Origin: Ereboglobus sp. PH5-10
GTDB lineage: Bacteria > Verrucomicrobiota > Verrucomicrobiia > Opitutales > Opitutaceae
Length of the DNA stretch: 64,000 bases
Assembly (NCBI RefSeq): GCF_029504735.1
Contig: NZ_JAQFIP010000003.1
Span: 62,001 to 126,000, forward strand
Reading direction: 5' to 3'
Made by a program: the position numbers and the translations under genes. Below the pieces are notes generated by a model. It worked only from the letters and a program-made list of their open reading frames with translations. It was not told the origin of the DNA and made no database searches. Shown here one piece after another: positions 36,608 to 46,886 of this stretch (its first letter is position 1; every line of letters starts with the position of its first letter).

Positions 36608-37495
36608 CTACTGGTGCTGGTTTCGTTTCGACGCGCGGTATTGAACAAAGGCGTAGGCGGCGACGAACAGGACGGTGAAGATCACGCCGAGCGCGGCGCC
36701 GAAGGGCCAGTTGCGCGCCTTGCCGAATTGGTTTTGGATGACGTTGCCGATGAGCATGTCGCGCCCGCCGCCCATGAGGTCGGTGACGGCAAACATGCCG
36801 ATGGCGGGCACGAACACGAGCAGGATGCCGGCGGAGATGCCGGGCCAAGTGAGCGGGATGATAACGTCGGAAAACGCGCGCATGGGGCCGGCACCGAGGT
36901 CGTGCGCGGCGTCGACGAGCGACTCGTCCACTTTTTCCGCGCTGCCGTAGATCGGCAGAATCATGAAGGGCAGGTAGGCGTAAACGAGGCCGAGAATGAC
37001 GGCGGAGGGCGTGTAGAGGATTTCGAGGGGCTGCGGGATTATTCTGGCGGACTCGAGCAGGCCGTTAAGGAGGCCGTTTTGGTTGAGGATGGTAATCCAG
37101 GCGTAGGTGCGGATGAGAAAGCTGGTCCAAAAGGGAATCATCACGAGCATGATGAGGCGGTTGCGGATCGTTTCGCTCTGTCGCGCGATGAACCACGCGA
37201 CGGGGTAGCCGATGGCGATGCAGAGCACGGTGGTGATCGCCGCGTAGAGCACCGAGCGCCAGAGGATGCGCAGGTAGATGGGGTCGAACGCGCGCTGGTA
37301 ATTGTCGAGCGTGAAGGTGTAAACGATGCGCCCCATGTCGTCGCGCTGGCAGAAGCTGTAAACGAGCAGGATGAGCAGGGGCGCGACGACAAAGAGGACA
37401 AGCCACAACACCATCGGCGTAATGAGCAGCCAGCCAAAGAGCCGGGGGCGCTTGGCATGGCCGGTGTTGTTGTCGGGAAGTGTTACGGCTTGCAT
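36608..37495 (-). CDS. potB: Spermidine/putrescine ABC transporter permease
   Basis: A 295-residue inner-membrane permease with about six transmembrane helices (first: LLITPMVLWLVLFVVAPLLI). The EAA-type loop that contacts the ATPase reads LVDAAHDLGAGPMRAFSDVIIPLTWPG. It is PotB-like, with the long N-terminal periplasmic loop. It follows potD, separated by a 30-base perfect palindrome. Confidence 0.92.
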   Translation of the reverse strand: MQAVTLPDNNTGHAKRPRLFGWLLITPMVLWLVLFVVAPLLILLVYSFCQRDDMGRIVYTFTLDNYQRAFDPIYLRILWRSVLYAAITTVLCIAIGYPVAWFIARQSETIRNRLIMLVMIPFWTSFLIRTYAWITILNQNGLLNGLLESARIIPQPLEILYTPSAVILGLVYAYLPFMILPIYGSAEKVDESLVDAAHDLGAGPMRAFSDVIIPLTWPGISAGILLVFVPAIGMFAVTDLMGGGRDMLIGNVIQNQFGKARNWPFGAALGVIFTVLFVAAYAFVQYRASKRNQHQ

Positions 37496-37509
37496 GGGTT
37501 GGTGTGGCG

Positions 37510-37539
37510 CGTAGGGGCGTCGCTTGCGACGCCCCTACG
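37510..37539. repeat. Perfect palindrome between potD and potB
   Basis: The 14-base arms cgtaggggcgtcgc and gcgacgcccctacg enclose a tt loop. There is no T-run beyond it. Closely related sequence is embedded in gyrB at 62655-62681. It may modulate the relative amounts of potD and potB mRNA. Confidence 0.85.
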
Positions 37540-37541
37540 TT

Positions 37542-38591
37542 TTAGCGTCCGGCGGCGTTTTTCAGGTCGGTGTAGAGCTGGTCGGTGAGTTCTCCGCTGC
37601 CGGGGATGTCGCGGAAGAGTTGTATGTTGGCCATGTTTGGATAGCTGGCGACATTGTCGAGCTCCTCCTGGGTGAGGAGTTTGCGCGCGGCTCCGTTCGG
37701 ATTGGTGTAGGGGAAGACCCTTGAGATTTCGCGGCTGACCTCGGGGCGCATGATGTAGTCGATGAACTTGTGGGCGGCCTCGGTGTTGCGCGCATTGTGC
37801 GGAATGGCGAACACGTCCACGTAGAAATGCGCTCCCTCCGCGGGACGGACGTATTGGAATTTTTTGTTTTCAAACCAGAGGCGCGCGGCCTCGCCGTTCC
37901 AGACAACGCCGATGTCAACGTCGCCGTTGCTGAGGGAGTTTTTCGGGCTGTCGGAGTCGTAGATTTTGATGTATTTCATCCACTCAGCAATCACGGGGCG
38001 GGCACGCTCGAGGTTTTCCTTGGTGATGTTGTTGATGGGAATGCCGAGCGTCTCGAAGGCGCAGGTGACCAGTTCGCGTCCGTCGTCAAGGACGACGATG
38101 CGTCCGGCGTATTTCGGCTGGAAGATGTCCTTGTAGCCGCGGATCTGCTCCTTGACTTTCTCGGTGTTCACGACGATGCCGACGCCGCCGACCATGAAGG
38201 GCACGGTGAATTTTTGCCCGGGATCATAGGCGAGTCTTTTGAACTCGGGCATGATGTTTTCGAAGTTGGGGAGCTTTGTGTAATCGAGCGGAAGGAGCAG
38301 GTTGTTTCTTATCATGCCCTCGGCGATGTAGTCGCAGGGCTGGATGATGTCGTATTTGGTGCCGCCGGCCAGAACCTTGTTGAGCATTTCCTCGCCGGTG
38401 GCGAAGGTCTCGTAATTGACCTTGATGCCGGTTTCCTTGGTGAATTCGTCGATCACCGACTGGGGTATGTATTCGGACCAGGCAAACAGGTTGATCTGCT
38501 TGTTTGGCTCGGTGGTGCGCGAACAGGACGCGAGCCCGGCTGCAAGGGCAACCAGGGCGGAGAGCATGGCGATGAGGATTGGTTTTTTCAT
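37542..38591 (-). CDS. potD: Spermidine/putrescine-binding lipoprotein
   Basis: A 349-residue solute-binding protein. The lipoprotein signal ends LAAGLASCSRT, so Cys23 is the lipidated residue. The mature protein starts QINLFAWSEYIPQSVIDEFT and has YETFATGEEMLNKVLAGG, YDIIQPCDYIAEGM and VPFMVGGVGIVVNTEKV, all typical of PotD/PotF. It binds polyamines outside the membrane and delivers them to PotB/PotC. Which polyamine is preferred cannot be told. Confidence 0.9.
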   Translation of the reverse strand: MKKPILIAMLSALVALAAGLASCSRTTEPNKQINLFAWSEYIPQSVIDEFTKETGIKVNYETFATGEEMLNKVLAGGTKYDIIQPCDYIAEGMIRNNLLLPLDYTKLPNFENIMPEFKRLAYDPGQKFTVPFMVGGVGIVVNTEKVKEQIRGYKDIFQPKYAGRIVVLDDGRELVTCAFETLGIPINNITKENLERARPVIAEWMKYIKIYDSDSPKNSLSNGDVDIGVVWNGEAARLWFENKKFQYVRPAEGAHFYVDVFAIPHNARNTEAAHKFIDYIMRPEVSREISRVFPYTNPNGAARKLLTQEELDNVASYPNMANIQLFRDIPGSGELTDQLYTDLKNAAGR

Positions 38592-38651
38592 GGTTTTGGC
38601 TGGGACAATGGATGAGCGGTTTGCGAGGCGGGTGTTGTTGCTGGCGAGGGG

Positions 38652-39476
38652 TTACTTGCGCGTGCTGATCTTGCGCAGGTATTCCGAGAAGAAAACAAAA
38701 ACGACGGTCGTGATCACGAACACCGTGGAGAGGGCGTTGAGGGTGAGGTCGAGGCCGACGCGCGCCTTGCCGTAAACGACGATCGGCAGCGTTTGCGAGC
38801 CGGGGCCGCGCGTGAAGAAGGTGACAATCAGCTCGTCGAGCGAAAGCGTGAAGGCCATGAGCGCGCCGGAAAGAATCGCGGGCTTCAGGCACGGAACGAT
38901 GACGAGCCAGAACGCCTGGAGCGGTTTCGCGCCAAGATCGAGCGCGGCCTCCTCAAGCGCCGGGTCGAGCCCGTGCAGCCGCGCTTGCACGGCCACGAGC
39001 ACAAAGGGAAAACAGAACGTGATGTGCGCGATGGTCACCGTCGTGAAACCGAGCTCCATGCGCACAACCGTGAACAGGATGAGCAGGCTTATGCCCATGA
39101 CGATCTCGGGCATGATCATCGGCACGCAGATCAGCGTCTGGAGGGTTTTGGAAAACTTATACTTGTAGCGATGCAGCAGCCACGCGCCGGTTGTCCCGAC
39201 GATGACGGATGCGATGGTCGTGGCGACGGCGATGACGAGGGAGTTTTTCAGCGACTCCATTATGGGCGTGTTGCTGAACAGCGCCTCATACCATTTCAGC
39301 GAAAGCCCGTCCCACGCCTTGCTGTTTTTCCCGCCGTTAAACGAAAAAACGACAAGGATGAGAATCGGCAGGTAAAGAAAAATGAACACGATCACCGTCC
39401 ATGCGGCGAGGCCTCGATTTAGAATCTTGAGGCCCGACGCCGGCAGCAGGCGCATCAGGAAGGACGGTTTGCTCAT
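38652..39476 (-). CDS. potC: Spermidine/putrescine ABC transporter permease
   Basis: About 274 residues with six hydrophobic helices (first: AWTVIVFIFLYLPILILVVF). The PotC-type sequence YEALFSNTPIMESLKNSLVI is present, and the EAA loop is LEEAALDLGAKPLQAFWLVI followed by ALMAFTLSLDELIVTFF. The start at 39476 (MSKPSFLMRLLP) is preferred; the upstream extension does not resemble the family. First gene of the operon. Confidence 0.92.
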   Translation of the reverse strand: MSKPSFLMRLLPASGLKILNRGLAAWTVIVFIFLYLPILILVVFSFNGGKNSKAWDGLSLKWYEALFSNTPIMESLKNSLVIAVATTIASVIVGTTGAWLLHRYKYKFSKTLQTLICVPMIMPEIVMGISLLILFTVVRMELGFTTVTIAHITFCFPFVLVAVQARLHGLDPALEEAALDLGAKPLQAFWLVIVPCLKPAILSGALMAFTLSLDELIVTFFTRGPGSQTLPIVVYGKARVGLDLTLNALSTVFVITTVVFVFFSEYLRKISTRK

Positions 39477-39790
39477 CGAACGGGAAACGGAAAAATCGGT
39501 GTGAAGAAACGTGAAAAAAGAAGCGCACGTTTCAAAGGCAATTGTTCCGTAATGCAAGGCGGGTTTGCGATTTGGGGCAAAAAAATGCCCCCGCCTCGCC
39601 ATTTTGAACGGGAGGCGGAGGTGTCGAGCTCTGCGAAATGCAAATAAAGCCTGGCGATGAGGCTACCGATTCCGCGCGGCTGCCGGCAGCACAACGCACA
39701 ACGATGCATTGCGCCTCCCAGCTTTCGGCCTTCCCGTCTTTCCTCCCGAATCAGTGCGGAATCAAATCACCTCAAATTGCGGCGAAAGGC

Positions 39791-40468
39791 TCAACGCACC
39801 CCGTCCGTCGGGACGGGCGGTTTCGCGCGCGCCAGATCCCGCTGGCGATAGTGCACGATGTATTTTTCGTGAAAATAGTCCCCGGCGTCGGCAAGCGTCT
39901 CGGCGAGCGAAAGCACGCGCGAAGGGGCGATTCCGAGCGCCTCCTCCTCGGCGGCAAGAGCCCCGCCCTTCCAATAAATCACGCCGTTGCCGGGCGAACT
40001 CTTTTCACCGGGGCGCGCATGCGCGCGAATGAGCTGGATGAACGCGGGCAGCGACGTGACCGCGCGCCCCGTTACAAAATCGTATTCGCGCCGGAGCGTT
40101 TCGACGCGGATGTTCCTCGCCTCGACATTGCGCAGGTCGAGACGCTGCGCGATGTCGGCGACGACGGTGATTTTTTTGCCGACCGAATCGGCCAGCGTGA
40201 ACCGCGCCTGCGGATAAAGCGCCGCGAGTATCAATCCGGGAAACCCGCCGCCGGTGCCGACATCAAGCACGGTCGCGCCATTCATGAGCCGCAGAAACTT
40301 CACCGCGGCGACGCACGGCGCGTAATGGTGCCACTCGAGGTTGTCGATGTCCTTGCGCGAAACGAGATTGATCTTCGCGTTCCACTCGCGATGCAGCGAC
40401 GCCATGCGCTCAAGGAGCGCCCATTGCGCGGATGTGATCTCGGGAAAAAGCGGCTTAAGGCGTTGCAT
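39791..40468 (-). CDS. rsmG: 16S rRNA (guanine-N7)-methyltransferase RsmG
   Basis: About 225 residues. The SAM motif VLDVGTGGGFPGLILA, preceded by INLVSRKDIDNLEWHH (the conserved N-terminal pattern) and followed by NVEARNIRVETL and YDFVTGRAVTSL, identifies RsmG (GidB), which methylates G527 of 16S rRNA. The start at 40468 (MQRLKPLF) gives a normal length. The usual gidA/parA neighbours are absent. The C-terminus is slightly extended and basic. Confidence 0.92.
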   Translation of the reverse strand: MQRLKPLFPEITSAQWALLERMASLHREWNAKINLVSRKDIDNLEWHHYAPCVAAVKFLRLMNGATVLDVGTGGGFPGLILAALYPQARFTLADSVGKKITVVADIAQRLDLRNVEARNIRVETLRREYDFVTGRAVTSLPAFIQLIRAHARPGEKSSPGNGVIYWKGGALAAEEEALGIAPSRVLSLAETLADAGDYFHEKYIVHYRQRDLARAKPPVPTDGVR

Positions 40469-40623
40469 GATTTTTTTGTTACAATGAACACACGGCCAGC
40501 GCGAAAAATGAGGCAAGTCCGGATTTTTTTACCCCGGAATTTCCAACACCCCGCCAATGCGAAAAATCGCCCCAAACAATGTCATCCATTAGATGACACT
40601 CCCCGTGAAAAACAGCGCGTGTT

Positions 40624-41061
40624 TCAAGCGTTTTGGAGCGCCTGCTCGCCCAGCACGGTCAACAGGACCTCGCGCGTGTGGGGCTCGCGGCGATGCTCCC
40701 ACAAATACACGCCCTGCCATGTGCCGAGCAACAGCCGGCCATTCTTGAGCGGCACGGTTTCGCTCGTGCGGGTGAGCGCCGTTTTTATGTGACTCGGCAT
40801 GTCATCGGAACCCTCAAACGTATGCGTGAAATGAGGGTCTCGTTCCGGCACGAGGCGGTTCAACCACGCCTCCAAATCCGCGCGCGCCGACGGATCCGCG
40901 TTTTCCATGATCACCAAACTCGCGCTCGTGTGACGGCAAAACACCGTCGCAACGCCGCTCGCAATCCCCGAGCGCGCAACCTCGCGCTCAAGCTGGCCGG
41001 TGATTTCGTGAAGCCCTTGCGAGCGTGTGTGAATTGTGAACGTGGCGTGATGAACCGGCAT
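40624..41061 (-). CDS. YjbQ / UPF0047 family protein
   Basis: A 145-residue protein. The UPF0047 signature is present: VFCRHTSASLVIMENADPS, then LPKERDPHF-like sequence (RLVPERDPHFTHTFEGSDD), MPSHIKTALT and LLGTWQGVYLWEHR. The conserved His/Glu residues form the presumed active site. E. coli YjbQ has thiamine-phosphate synthase side activity; the physiological role is unsettled. The start at 41061 (MPVHHATF) fits the family; upstream in-frame residues do not. Confidence 0.92.
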   Translation of the reverse strand: MPVHHATFTIHTRSQGLHEITGQLEREVARSGIASGVATVFCRHTSASLVIMENADPSARADLEAWLNRLVPERDPHFTHTFEGSDDMPSHIKTALTRTSETVPLKNGRLLLGTWQGVYLWEHRREPHTREVLLTVLGEQALQNA

Positions 41062-41221
41062 AAAATATTCGGAAAAACTATTCGCCTGCGATGCGAGGGC
41101 GCAACCCAAAGCAATACCGCAATCAAACATTGACCGCGCGCGCGCGCATCATCACCGTGTTCGGTTTCAAAATTTCAAACATCCAGGCAAACACGCTTCC
41201 AACACCTCCCATTTTCTCAAC

Positions 41222-42544
41222 GTGAATATCGATATCAAAGACGTCTCCACCACACGCAAAAGCATGGCTGTTTCGCTCACAAAAGACGAAGTCGCCGCCG
41301 AGCACAAGGCCGTGCTTGCCGAATACATGAAGCACGCCCGCCTCCCCGGATTCCGCCCCGGCAAGGCGCCCGCCGCCATGGTCCAGCGTCAGTTTGGCAA
41401 ACAAATCGACGAGGAGTTCAAGCAACGCGTCGCCTCCAAGGCCTACCGCGACGGCATCAAGGAATCCAAGCTCGACGTCCTCACCATCACCGACATCCAG
41501 ACCGGCGACATCAAGCCCGACGCCGACGCCACCATCACCGTCACCGTCGATGTGCGCCCCGAGTTCGAGCTGCCCGACTACAATGAGCTGCCCACCGCCA
41601 TCGCCCCCACCGACCCGACCGACGAGGAAATTGACGCCGCCATCAACGCCCTTCGCTCCGAAAGCGCCAAGTTCGAAGTCAGCCAGGGCCCCGCCAAAAA
41701 AGGCGACTACATCAAGCTCTCCTACGAAGGCACGCTCGATGACAAACCGCTCGCTGAAATTGTCGGCGACAAACAAATCTACGCCAAGGCGCCCACCACG
41801 TGGGAGGAAGTCGAAGGCGAGCACGAGGGAGTGATCCCCGGCCTCGGCAAACACCTCGCCGACGTGAAACCCGGTGACAAAAAAACCGTGCCCGCCACCT
41901 ATCCGGAACAATTCGAGGGCGTGCCCGCCCTCGCCGGCAAGACCGTCAGCTACGCCATCGAAGTGCAGGAAATCCGCACCCGCGAGCTTCCCGCCCTCGA
42001 CGAGGAGTTTTTCAAGACTCAAAACGTCGAAAATCTCGACGCCCTCAAAACCCGCGTCCGCGAAGGACTCAAAAGCCGCAAGGAATACGAAAACCGCCAG
42101 TCCCAGCGCCGCCAGATCACCGACACGCTGATCGGCAAAACCGAGTTTGAAGTCCCCGCCTCGCTCCTTGAGGACGAAACGCAAGGCGTTCTCCGCAACA
42201 TCGTCGAGGACAACATGCGCCGCGGCGTCCCCGAGGAGGAACTCGAGAAAAACAAAAAAGAGCTCTACGAAAGCGCCCAGAAATCCGCGCTCATCCGCGC
42301 CAAGACCCGCCTCATCCTCGCCAAGATCGCCGAGAAGGAGGACGTCAAGGTCGATGAAAAAGACATCGACGCCTTCATCTACCGCGAAGCCATGATGACC
42401 CGCCAGAGCCCTGACAAACTCGTCAAGGAACTCACCAAGGATCAGAGCCGCCTCCGCGCCGTCCAGCAGGCAATCATCATCGACAAGGCGCTTGATCTGG
42501 TCGTCTCCAAGGCCAAAATCTCCCTCGTCACGCCCAAGGCTTGA
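41222..42544 (+). CDS. tig: Trigger factor (ribosome-associated chaperone, PPIase)
   Basis: A 440-residue protein beginning at GTG. The N-terminal ribosome-binding domain has the signature LPGFRPGKAPAAMVQRQFG. The central FKBP-type domain (about 155-240) has GDYIKLSYEGTLDDKPL and VIPGLGKHLADVKPGDKKTV. A long helical C-terminal chaperone domain follows. It docks at the ribosomal exit tunnel. It is followed by clpP, a common order, with a palindromic element in the gap. Confidence 0.95.
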   Translation: MNIDIKDVSTTRKSMAVSLTKDEVAAEHKAVLAEYMKHARLPGFRPGKAPAAMVQRQFGKQIDEEFKQRVASKAYRDGIKESKLDVLTITDIQTGDIKPDADATITVTVDVRPEFELPDYNELPTAIAPTDPTDEEIDAAINALRSESAKFEVSQGPAKKGDYIKLSYEGTLDDKPLAEIVGDKQIYAKAPTTWEEVEGEHEGVIPGLGKHLADVKPGDKKTVPATYPEQFEGVPALAGKTVSYAIEVQEIRTRELPALDEEFFKTQNVENLDALKTRVREGLKSRKEYENRQSQRRQITDTLIGKTEFEVPASLLEDETQGVLRNIVEDNMRRGVPEEELEKNKKELYESAQKSALIRAKTRLILAKIAEKEDVKVDEKDIDAFIYREAMMTRQSPDKLVKELTKDQSRLRAVQQAIIIDKALDLVVSKAKISLVTPKA

Positions 42545-42579
42545 CGCCTCTGGCACAATCTTAATCCAGAACAAAAACC

Positions 42580-42642
42580 GGTAGGGCGAACCCTCCGGGT
42601 GAGCCGTTCCGAATTCGGCTCAGCCGGAGGCTTCGCCCTACC
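42580..42642. repeat. 27-base inverted repeat element, copy 2 (tig-clpP gap)
   Basis: The left arm, 42580-42606, begins ggtagggcgaaccctccg. The right arm, 42616-42642, ends ggcttcgccctacc. The loop is 9 bases. The right arm is identical to that of copy 1. Confidence 0.88.
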
Positions 42643-42661
42643 GCTCTAAACTTAAACCTTC

Positions 42662-43273
42662 ATGAGCTACTATCTTCCCTACGTCGTTGAAAACACAGGC
42701 CGCGAAGTCCGCCAGTGGGATATTTACAGCCGCCTTCTCAAGGACCGCATCGTTTTTATCGGTTCGCCCATCGACGATGTCGTTTCAAACAACGTCATCG
42801 CCCAGCTGCTCTTCCTTCAAATGGAAGACCCCAAGAAAGACATCCACCTCTACATCAACTCCCCCGGCGGCGTTGTCACGGGCGGCATGGCAATCTACGA
42901 CACGATCAACTTTCTCCAGTGCGACGTCGTCACCTACTGCATCGGCATGGCCGCGAGCATGGCCACCGTGCTGCTCGCCGCCGGCACCAAGGGCAAGCGA
43001 TTCGCGCTCCCCAACAGCCGCGTCATGATCCACCAGCCCTCCGGAGGCGCGGGCGGCCAGGCGGCCGACATCGCCATCGCCGCGCGTGAAATCATCCGCT
43101 GGCGCGCAACACTCAACGAGGTCATCGCCCGCCACACGGGAAAAACCGCCGCCCAAGTCGAAAAAGACTCCGACCGCGACTATTACATGACCGCCCACGA
43201 AGCCAAGGACTACGGCCTCGTCGACCAAGTCGTCGAATCCACCCGCCAGGTGCAAACCATCGCCACCGCTTAA
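42662..43273 (+). CDS. clpP: ATP-dependent Clp protease proteolytic subunit
   Basis: A 203-residue serine protease with catalytic triad Ser99 ([11 protein letters not shown]), His124 ([10 protein letters not shown]) and Asp173 ([12 protein letters not shown]), as in E. coli ClpP. It forms the double-ring protease driven by ClpX/ClpA. It follows tig; clpX, the usual next gene, is replaced by rpsB-tsf. Confidence 0.97.
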   Translation: MSYYLPYVVENTGREVRQWDIYSRLLKDRIVFIGSPIDDVVSNNVIAQLLFLQMEDPKKDIHLYINSPGGVVTGGMAIYDTINFLQCDVVTYCIGMAASMATVLLAAGTKGKRFALPNSRVMIHQPSGGAGGQAADIAIAAREIIRWRATLNEVIARHTGKTAAQVEKDSDRDYYMTAHEAKDYGLVDQVVESTRQVQTIATA

Positions 43274-43516
43274 CCCGTCGCGTGATTCAAGGCGTCAGGC
43301 CCCGGTTCCACACCCCGGCCCGTGATCAGTTTTCCAACCCAAAACTGACCCAAACATTTTCTTGCCACACGCGCCGCAGCCCTATGTTTTTATCAGCTTT
43401 CCTCCGCACAACGCGGTTTGGAAAAACCAACAACACAACAATAACCAAAACATCCAAAACGATCGCAAGGCGGCCCGTAGGCCGGCCTGTGTAGTCGCCA
43501 AAGATACATAGATCAC

Positions 43517-44413
<897 letters not shown>

Positions 44414-44471
44414 TTCGCGTGCGCAACCGAGCACAAAAACTCAAAACCCAAACTTACATATAAAATTAAAA

Positions 44472-45065
44472 ATGAGCACACCCGTTTCCGCACAAACCGT
44501 TAAGGAACTCCGCGAAAAGACCGGCGCCGGTCTCCTCGACTGCCAGAAAGCCCTCGCCGAAACCGGCGGCAACATTGAGGAAGCCGTCACCCTCCTCCGC
44601 AAAAAAGGAGCCGCCACCGCCGACAAAAAGGCCGGCCGCGCCACCAAGGAAGGCCTCATCTGGAGCTACATTCACAGCAACAACAAAGTCGGCGTCCTCA
44701 TCGAAGTGAACTGCGAGACCGATTTCGTCGCCCGCAACGAAGACTTCAAGGCCTTCTGCAACGACCTCTGCCTCCAAGTCGCAGCGTCCAGCCCGCTCTA
44801 CGTCACCCGTGACGAAGTGCCCGAGGCCGCCATCGCCGCCGAGCGCGAAATCGCCGTTGCCCAAGTGCAAGGCAAGCCCCCCGCGGCCATCCAGAAAATT
44901 GTCGAAGGCAAGCTCGAGAAATACTACTCGACCATCTGCCTCCTCGACCAGCCCTTCGTGAAGAACCCGGACAAAACCATCAAGGAAATCCTCACCGAGA
45001 AAATCGCGACCATCGGCGAGAACATGAGCATCCGCCGCTTCACCCGCTACCAGCTCGGCGCCTAA
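44472..45065 (+). CDS. tsf: Elongation factor Ts
   Basis: A 197-residue protein starting at ATG 44472. The N-terminal UBA-like domain has VKELREKTGAGLLDCQKALA. The core begins VGVLIEVNCETDFVARNEDF. EF-Ts exchanges GDP on EF-Tu. It is shorter than E. coli EF-Ts (283), with one core subdomain as in thermophilic and cyanobacterial forms. An earlier in-frame start inside rpsB is rejected. A terminator follows. Confidence 0.97.
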   Translation: MSTPVSAQTVKELREKTGAGLLDCQKALAETGGNIEEAVTLLRKKGAATADKKAGRATKEGLIWSYIHSNNKVGVLIEVNCETDFVARNEDFKAFCNDLCLQVAASSPLYVTRDEVPEAAIAAEREIAVAQVQGKPPAAIQKIVEGKLEKYYSTICLLDQPFVKNPDKTIKEILTEKIATIGENMSIRRFTRYQLGA

Positions 45066-45097
45066 TCCGGCCGCGCGAAAAATTCATCCAACACCAC

Positions 45098-45129
45098 AAA
45101 CGCTCCGCCCAAAACGCGGGGCGTTTTTT
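45098..45129 (+). terminator. Rho-independent terminator after tsf
   Basis: An 11-base stem from aaacgctccgc to gcggggcgttt (one wobble), with a loop of about 7 bases, followed by a T-run (to 45129). Confidence 0.88.
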
Positions 45130-45133
45130 AGGG

Positions 45134-46414
45134 TCAAAACTGTTTCGCCACCGAGGCGAAGCGGCGCGCGGCTTCCGCCAAGTCCGCGGTGCCAAGCACG
45201 CCAAAGCTCAAGCGGATGAAATTCTTTTCCGGCGAATCACCGAAGCACAAATCTCCCGGCACATAAAGCACGCCCGCCTCAATGCATGCGCGGCAAAAGG
45301 CCGAGTCCATGCCCGTGTCGAGTCCGCGCGGCGCCTCGAGCCATATGTATAACCCGCCGGCCGGCTCAACCCATTTCCAGCCGCGCTCGCGCAAACCGGC
45401 ACCGGCAAGCGCGCCGTGCAACGCGAGCATTTTCGCCTGGTATGCCGGCCTCAGGCGCGCGAGCTGGCGTTCGTAATTCTTGCCCGCCAGGGCATGCTCC
45501 ATGATTGCCTGTCCGAAATTCGCGGAGCCAAAATCATGGTGGCCTTTCACATGGAGCATCCTGCCGCGCCACGCCTCGTCGGTGCATGCGCCGTAACCGA
45601 CCTTCAAACCCGTCGCGAAGGGTTTTGTGAGCGTGGCGGTGTAAAGTTTCGGGAACGGCTTCCAAGCCGGAAGGGCGAGCACACTGCGCGCGCTGTATTC
45701 ATTTTCAAAATACAATTCGCGATACGCGGCGTCCTCGATCACCGGAATGAACATGCCTCGCGCCGCGAGAGTTTCGGCGATGCCGTTCTTTTCCGACTCG
45801 TCGAGACAGCGCGCCGACGGGTTGCAGAAATAGCTCACAAAATAAACCGCGCGCACACGGCGCCCCTCCTCGCGCAAGTCATCGAGCAGCTTGCCAAGCG
45901 CAACGGTGTCGATGCGGTTTCCCGCGTCGATGGGCAGCGAGCGAGCCTCAATGCCCAGGCCGCGCAGCATTTCCAAAAAAACAAAATAGCTCGGACGATC
46001 CACCAGCACGACATCGCCCGGATCGCACAGCACCTGCATCGCCAGATACAGCGCCTGTTGCGAGCCGTTTGTAATGAACACCTCCCGCTCGGACAGGCTC
46101 CCGTCACTCCCGAGACGGTCCGCGCGCGAAATCCGTTCCGCAATCAACCGGCGCAAAATCGCGCGCCCCTGGTTTGTGCCGTATTGGAGAAACTCATTGT
46201 TGCTCGCCACCGCGTCCGCGCACAACGCCCTCCATGCCTCGCCGACAAAATCCACCGGCAGCGTGGCATTGTCCGTGAACCCCGCCGCAAGCGACAACAG
46301 CCCCGGCGTTTCCAGCGCCATCGTCATGAGGCGGGCGATTGTCGGCGGAGCGGCGCGCTCGCCGAGCCGGGAAAACATAGCGGTGTGTTCGTGCGTGTTG
46401 TGTGATGCGGACAT
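45134..46414 (-). CDS. PLP-dependent aminotransferase (class I/II fold)
   Basis: A 426-residue fold-type I enzyme. FITNGSQQALYLAMQVLCDP, DRPSYFVFLEML, a Tyr/Asn pair (SYFCNPSA), EDAAYRELYF and the lysine region ATLTKPFATGLKVGYG (PLP-Lys) are as in LysN/2-aminoadipate-type and MocR-like aminotransferases. No N-terminal GntR DNA-binding domain is present. The start at 46414 (MSASHNTHEHTAMF) is chosen by alignment; an internal Met 12 residues later is an alternative. The substrate is not determinable. Confidence 0.85.
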   Translation of the reverse strand: MSASHNTHEHTAMFSRLGERAAPPTIARLMTMALETPGLLSLAAGFTDNATLPVDFVGEAWRALCADAVASNNEFLQYGTNQGRAILRRLIAERISRADRLGSDGSLSEREVFITNGSQQALYLAMQVLCDPGDVVLVDRPSYFVFLEMLRGLGIEARSLPIDAGNRIDTVALGKLLDDLREEGRRVRAVYFVSYFCNPSARCLDESEKNGIAETLAARGMFIPVIEDAAYRELYFENEYSARSVLALPAWKPFPKLYTATLTKPFATGLKVGYGACTDEAWRGRMLHVKGHHDFGSANFGQAIMEHALAGKNYERQLARLRPAYQAKMLALHGALAGAGLRERGWKWVEPAGGLYIWLEAPRGLDTGMDSAFCRACIEAGVLYVPGDLCFGDSPEKNFIRLSFGVLGTADLAEAARRFASVAKQF

Positions 46415-46560
46415 GAGAGAAACGTCCGCAAACAAAATACTTCGGTCCCGGTTTGGCGACGCTTGTTTTTTTAAACACGGGTGCCGTGCCAAGGTTTGTT
46501 TTTTTAACAGCCGGGGCGTGCTCGCCGGGCGCGACAAGAATTACGAGGAGGAAACGCGCC

Positions 46561-46609
46561 GGTTTCGACGTTTCAAGCGGTGGCAACAATCCACCAACCA
46601 CCCCACCCC
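46561..46609. repeat. Dispersed intergenic repeat, copy A
   Basis: About 38 of 49 positions match 56776-56824, sharing ggtttcgacg, agcg, caacaatcc and caacc-cccc blocks in the same order and spacing. Nature unknown. Confidence 0.45.
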
Positions 46610-46675
46610 ATTAACGCCGCGCCTGAAAAATGGTCTTATTCGGATAATGGTGTCACGGAATGGCGCAAACAGCGC

Positions 46676-46704
46676 TTGCAAGCCGCGCCGGACATTCGTC
46701 TTAA
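46676..46704 (+). promoter_or_regulatory. Possible promoter of tRNA-Leu
   Basis: TTGCAA (46676-46681) and TCTTAA (46699-46704) are separated by 17 bases, about 33 bases before the mature tRNA. The -10 is a weak match. Confidence 0.3.
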
Positions 46705-46736
46705 TTTGCGCTTCTTGCTGGCAGCAAACCGCTCAT

Positions 46737-46820
46737 GCCCGGGTGGTGGAATGGCAGACACGAGGGTCTTAGAAGCCCTTGCCGAATGGCGTGCAGGTTC
46801 AAGTCCTGTCCCGGGCACCA
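46737..46820 (+). tRNA. tRNA-Leu (anticodon UAG)
   Basis: The acceptor stem gcccggg (46737-46743) pairs with cccgggc (46810-46816), followed by discriminator A and an encoded CCA. The anticodon arm aggg-t / g-ccct encloses the loop cttagaa, giving anticodon TAG, which reads CUN leucine codons. A long variable arm (ttgccgaatggcgtgc) and a T-arm with ggttcaagtcc complete a class II tRNA. Total 84 bases. A short T-run follows. Confidence 0.95.
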
Positions 46821-46886
46821 TTTTTCGCGCGTCGCAATGACCGGAAATGCGATCAGGCGGTCGCATCGCCGCCGTTTGATTTCGAA

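Larger units (their letters stand above)
46415..46736. other. Non-coding gap between aminotransferase and tRNA-Leu
   Basis: The 322 bases hold no convincing gene. They contain two imperfect direct copies of a ttgtttttttaa segment (about 46466-46515), one copy of a repeat also seen at 56776 (46561-46609), and a possible tRNA promoter near the right end. Confidence 0.6.

Noticed and set aside
41123-42574. 483-residue minus-strand frame opposite trigger factor
   Set aside because: It is a compositional shadow of tig, with no recognisable domain.
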